In this document: piece by piece, positions 39,055-40,534 of the stretch
Layout: every line of letters starts with the position of its first letter
Position numbering within the stretch: position 1 is the stretch's first letter
Assembly (NCBI GenBank): GCA_018267065.1
Contig: JAFDZG010000045.1
Location: forward strand, 1 to 40,534
Direction: 5' to 3'
DNA length: 40,534 nt
Source: Bacteroidota bacterium
GTDB taxonomy: Bacteria > Bacteroidota > Bacteroidia > Flavobacteriales_F > PHOS-HE28
Notes under the pieces: model-generated
Told to the model about the DNA's origin: nothing
The model's input: only the letters and a program-made list of their open reading frames with translations
Databases searched by the model: none
Translations under genes and position numbers: made by a program

Positions 39055-40347
39055 TCAGCGGAGCTTCATGAAGCGCATAACGCCCATTGCCGCGCCGGAA
39101 CCAATGCGCACCATGTACAAGCCGGGAGCGAGCGTTGAGGTGTTCAGGTCCAAGGTGTTGTTGCCTTGGTGCAGTGTGCGCGTATCCCCGGTCAACACAC
39201 GGCCCGTGAGGTCTATCACGGAGATGGGGGTACTGCCAGCAAAAACGCTGCCCAGGCTGATGTGCAGTTCATCCTGCACCGGGTTGGGCCACAGTTTCAA
39301 GTTGGTGAAGGCAGCACTTTCATGGATGCCTACCGGCAGCGTTGGCACCACGTTCAGGGTGAAACCGCCAGAGCGGCCATCGGGTGAACTTTCAAGATGT
39401 GCACCATGCCCGTCCAAGGCCAGCCCGTTCAAGTAGCCGTCTTCATCCACGCTTACGCTGTCGCAGAAGCTGCTGGTGCAGTTGCCGTTGGCCAAGGTGA
39501 GGCAGAGCTGCCAGGGGCCGGGCCCGTTGTACAGGTGGGTGGGGTAGTTCTCCGCGGAGGTGGTGCCATCGCCGAAGTCCCATGCGTATTGGCTGCCGCC
39601 GGCACTGCCGATGCTCAGGTCCACCACCCATACTTCATTGGGCACCGGCGATACCAGGCCGCCGCCAGCGCTGTCGGTATAGGCTTGCAGCACCCAGAAG
39701 CCGGCTTGGCAGTCCGGCGTGGCGGCAGTGTTGTTGATGCTGCCGTCTTCGGCCACATAAACCGTGTCGCACGCCACGCTGCTGCTCCCGGTTGCATCGT
39801 TCGTTTGCATGCATACGCCGTAGATGCCCGGCTGGCTGAAGGTGTAGCCGGTATTGTTGCCGATGCTCACGGAGCCGTCAGGCAACAGCCATACGCAGGT
39901 GTAAGGCGCAACGCCGCCGCTGCTGCAACTGGAAAACAGCGCCGTGAAAGGCCCGGTTTGCGCCGTGCTGATGCAGGATTGGCAAGCATCGGTCGCACCA
40001 CAGCCCATGTTCAGGGAAACCATCGCCGTGTCAGAAGCCGGGCCGCTGAATGAATAGGCCGTGGAATCGCCCGTGGAGGTGCCGTTGCTGCAAGTGGCGT
40101 AAGCAAATACGCCGCCATTGGCGGTGGTAAGTCCCAGCACTGCGTGGAAGTTGCATTCCACGTCCACCGGCACCACCAGGGATTGCGCGGGCAGCGTGCC
40201 CGGGATCGTTTGCACCACCACCATGGTGCTTTCCGTGCAACCGGCCATGTTGCCATTTACGACCAAGGTGTACGGGGCTTGGCAGATGCTGGTGGCGGTG
40301 ATCAATGAAAAGGCGCTGAACAGAACGGGGTGTAATCGTGATGCCAT
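39055..40347 (-). CDS. T9SS-sorted protein with PKD-like domains, paralogue of neighbour
   Basis: This 430-residue exported protein has a signal peptide (residues 1-23, ending SICQA). A beta domain spans about 24-115, followed by a short Cys pair (ACQSC). PKD-like folds lie at about 138-198 and 237-300 (YAWDFGDGTTSAENYPTHLY), and a type A sorting domain starts at about 349 (LKLWPNPVQDELHISLG) and ends RFMKLR. Domain order and many residues match the adjacent 556-residue protein, but the three long Cys-rich units are missing, so the two arose by duplication with gain or loss of those units. The ATG at 40347 is used. The frame stays open to 40458 with no conserved content. Confidence 0.88.
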   Translation of the reverse strand: MASRLHPVLFSAFSLITATSICQAPYTLVVNGNMAGCTESTMVVVQTIPGTLPAQSLVVPVDVECNFHAVLGLTTANGGVFAYATCSNGTSTGDSTAYSFSGPASDTAMVSLNMGCGATDACQSCISTAQTGPFTALFSSCSSGGVAPYTCVWLLPDGSVSIGNNTGYTFSQPGIYGVCMQTNDATGSSSVACDTVYVAEDGSINNTAATPDCQAGFWVLQAYTDSAGGGLVSPVPNEVWVVDLSIGSAGGSQYAWDFGDGTTSAENYPTHLYNGPGPWQLCLTLANGNCTSSFCDSVSVDEDGYLNGLALDGHGAHLESSPDGRSGGFTLNVVPTLPVGIHESAAFTNLKLWPNPVQDELHISLGSVFAGSTPISVIDLTGRVLTGDTRTLHQGNNTLDLNTSTLAPGLYMVRIGSGAAMGVMRFMKLR

Positions 40348-40500
40348 GGGGTGTTGGATCAAGGTGCCGGAAGGAATGAACGACAAACGAATGTAAGCAA
40401 GTTGGGGAGCGATGTGGTAAAGCACCTGCCAGATATGGAGGATGATATACAAGTCCACAAGGGCAATGCGATGAACCGGGCCGACATGAAAATGATCCGT

Positions 40501-40533
40501 TCATTCCATTTTCAACACCCAGGTCGGCGCGCC
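40501..40533 (-). CDS. Possible 3' end of a gene entering from the right edge
   Basis: On the minus strand the edge sequence reads GAPTWVLKME followed by a TGA stop. Only about 10 codons are visible and the gene, if real, lies outside the window. The 153 bases between it and the start of the PKD gene at 40347 hold no recognised feature. Confidence 0.25.
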   Translation of the reverse strand, partial: GAPTWVLKME

Positions 40534-40534
40534 G

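Overview
The window is chromosomal DNA from a GC-rich member of the Bacteroidetes, most likely of the order Flavobacteriales. It carries the core type IX secretion genes porU, porV, gldJ and a porP/sprF homologue, together with several secreted proteins ending in type A C-terminal sorting domains. Many genes are preceded by a Bacteroidetes-type -7 promoter word (TAnnTTTG or TAnnTTCG), and pdhA-pdhC, cdd, ispF and murF lie around the T9SS genes. Placing it in an uncultured GC-rich flavobacterial lineage is inference. No rRNA, tRNA, prophage or CRISPR array was seen.

Layout. 1-1700: the 3' part of a secreted beta-helix protein gene, cut off by a REP-associated tyrosine transposase (RAYT) that lies between two inverted REP palindromes. 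1736-7566 (minus): folC, a tonB-exbD-exbB energy-transduction operon, a Glu/Leu-type amino-acid dehydrogenase and anmK. 7769-8941: an acyl-CoA dehydrogenase bracketed by related palindromes. 8942-9747: about 800 bases without a gene, crowded with hairpins, including three copies of one hairpin family whose stems co-vary. 9748-13914 (minus): murF, gldJ and porP/sprF. 14089-19851 (plus): porU, porV and ispF. 19870-21272 (minus): a DUF4956 membrane protein and a VTC-type polyphosphate polymerase, overlapping by four bases. 21360-26853 (plus): cdd, pdhA, pdhC, an isoprenylcysteine-methyltransferase-like membrane protein and recG. 26867-33469: a lysoplasmalogenase-like membrane protein (minus), pheT (plus), then on the minus strand an orphan membrane protein, inorganic pyrophosphatase, a T9SS-exported TIM-barrel glycosidase-like protein and a small membrane protein. 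33617-34933 (plus): an ECF sigma factor, a membrane protein with a charged tail and a small orphan. 34937-40347 (minus): two paralogous T9SS-sorted PKD proteins, then a second ECF sigma factor overlapping a protein that joins a cytoplasmic segment, one membrane helix, a long linker and an outer-membrane beta-barrel.

How the genes work together. The divergent block at 9748-19851 supplies the T9SS outer-membrane shuttle and sortase (PorV, PorU), a T9SS/gliding lipoprotein (GldJ) and a PorP/SprF-type membrane protein, alongside cell-wall (MurF) and isoprenoid (IspF) steps. The exported clients are in the same window: the truncated beta-helix protein, the glycosidase-like protein and the two PKD proteins. 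The sigma factor and beta-barrel fusion beside the PKD pair are a candidate cell-surface sensing unit. The repeat content (RAYT with REPs, the hairpin island, and the CTACGAAC-type and CACGGATG-type palindromes) is confined to a few intergenic stretches in the first 10 kb.
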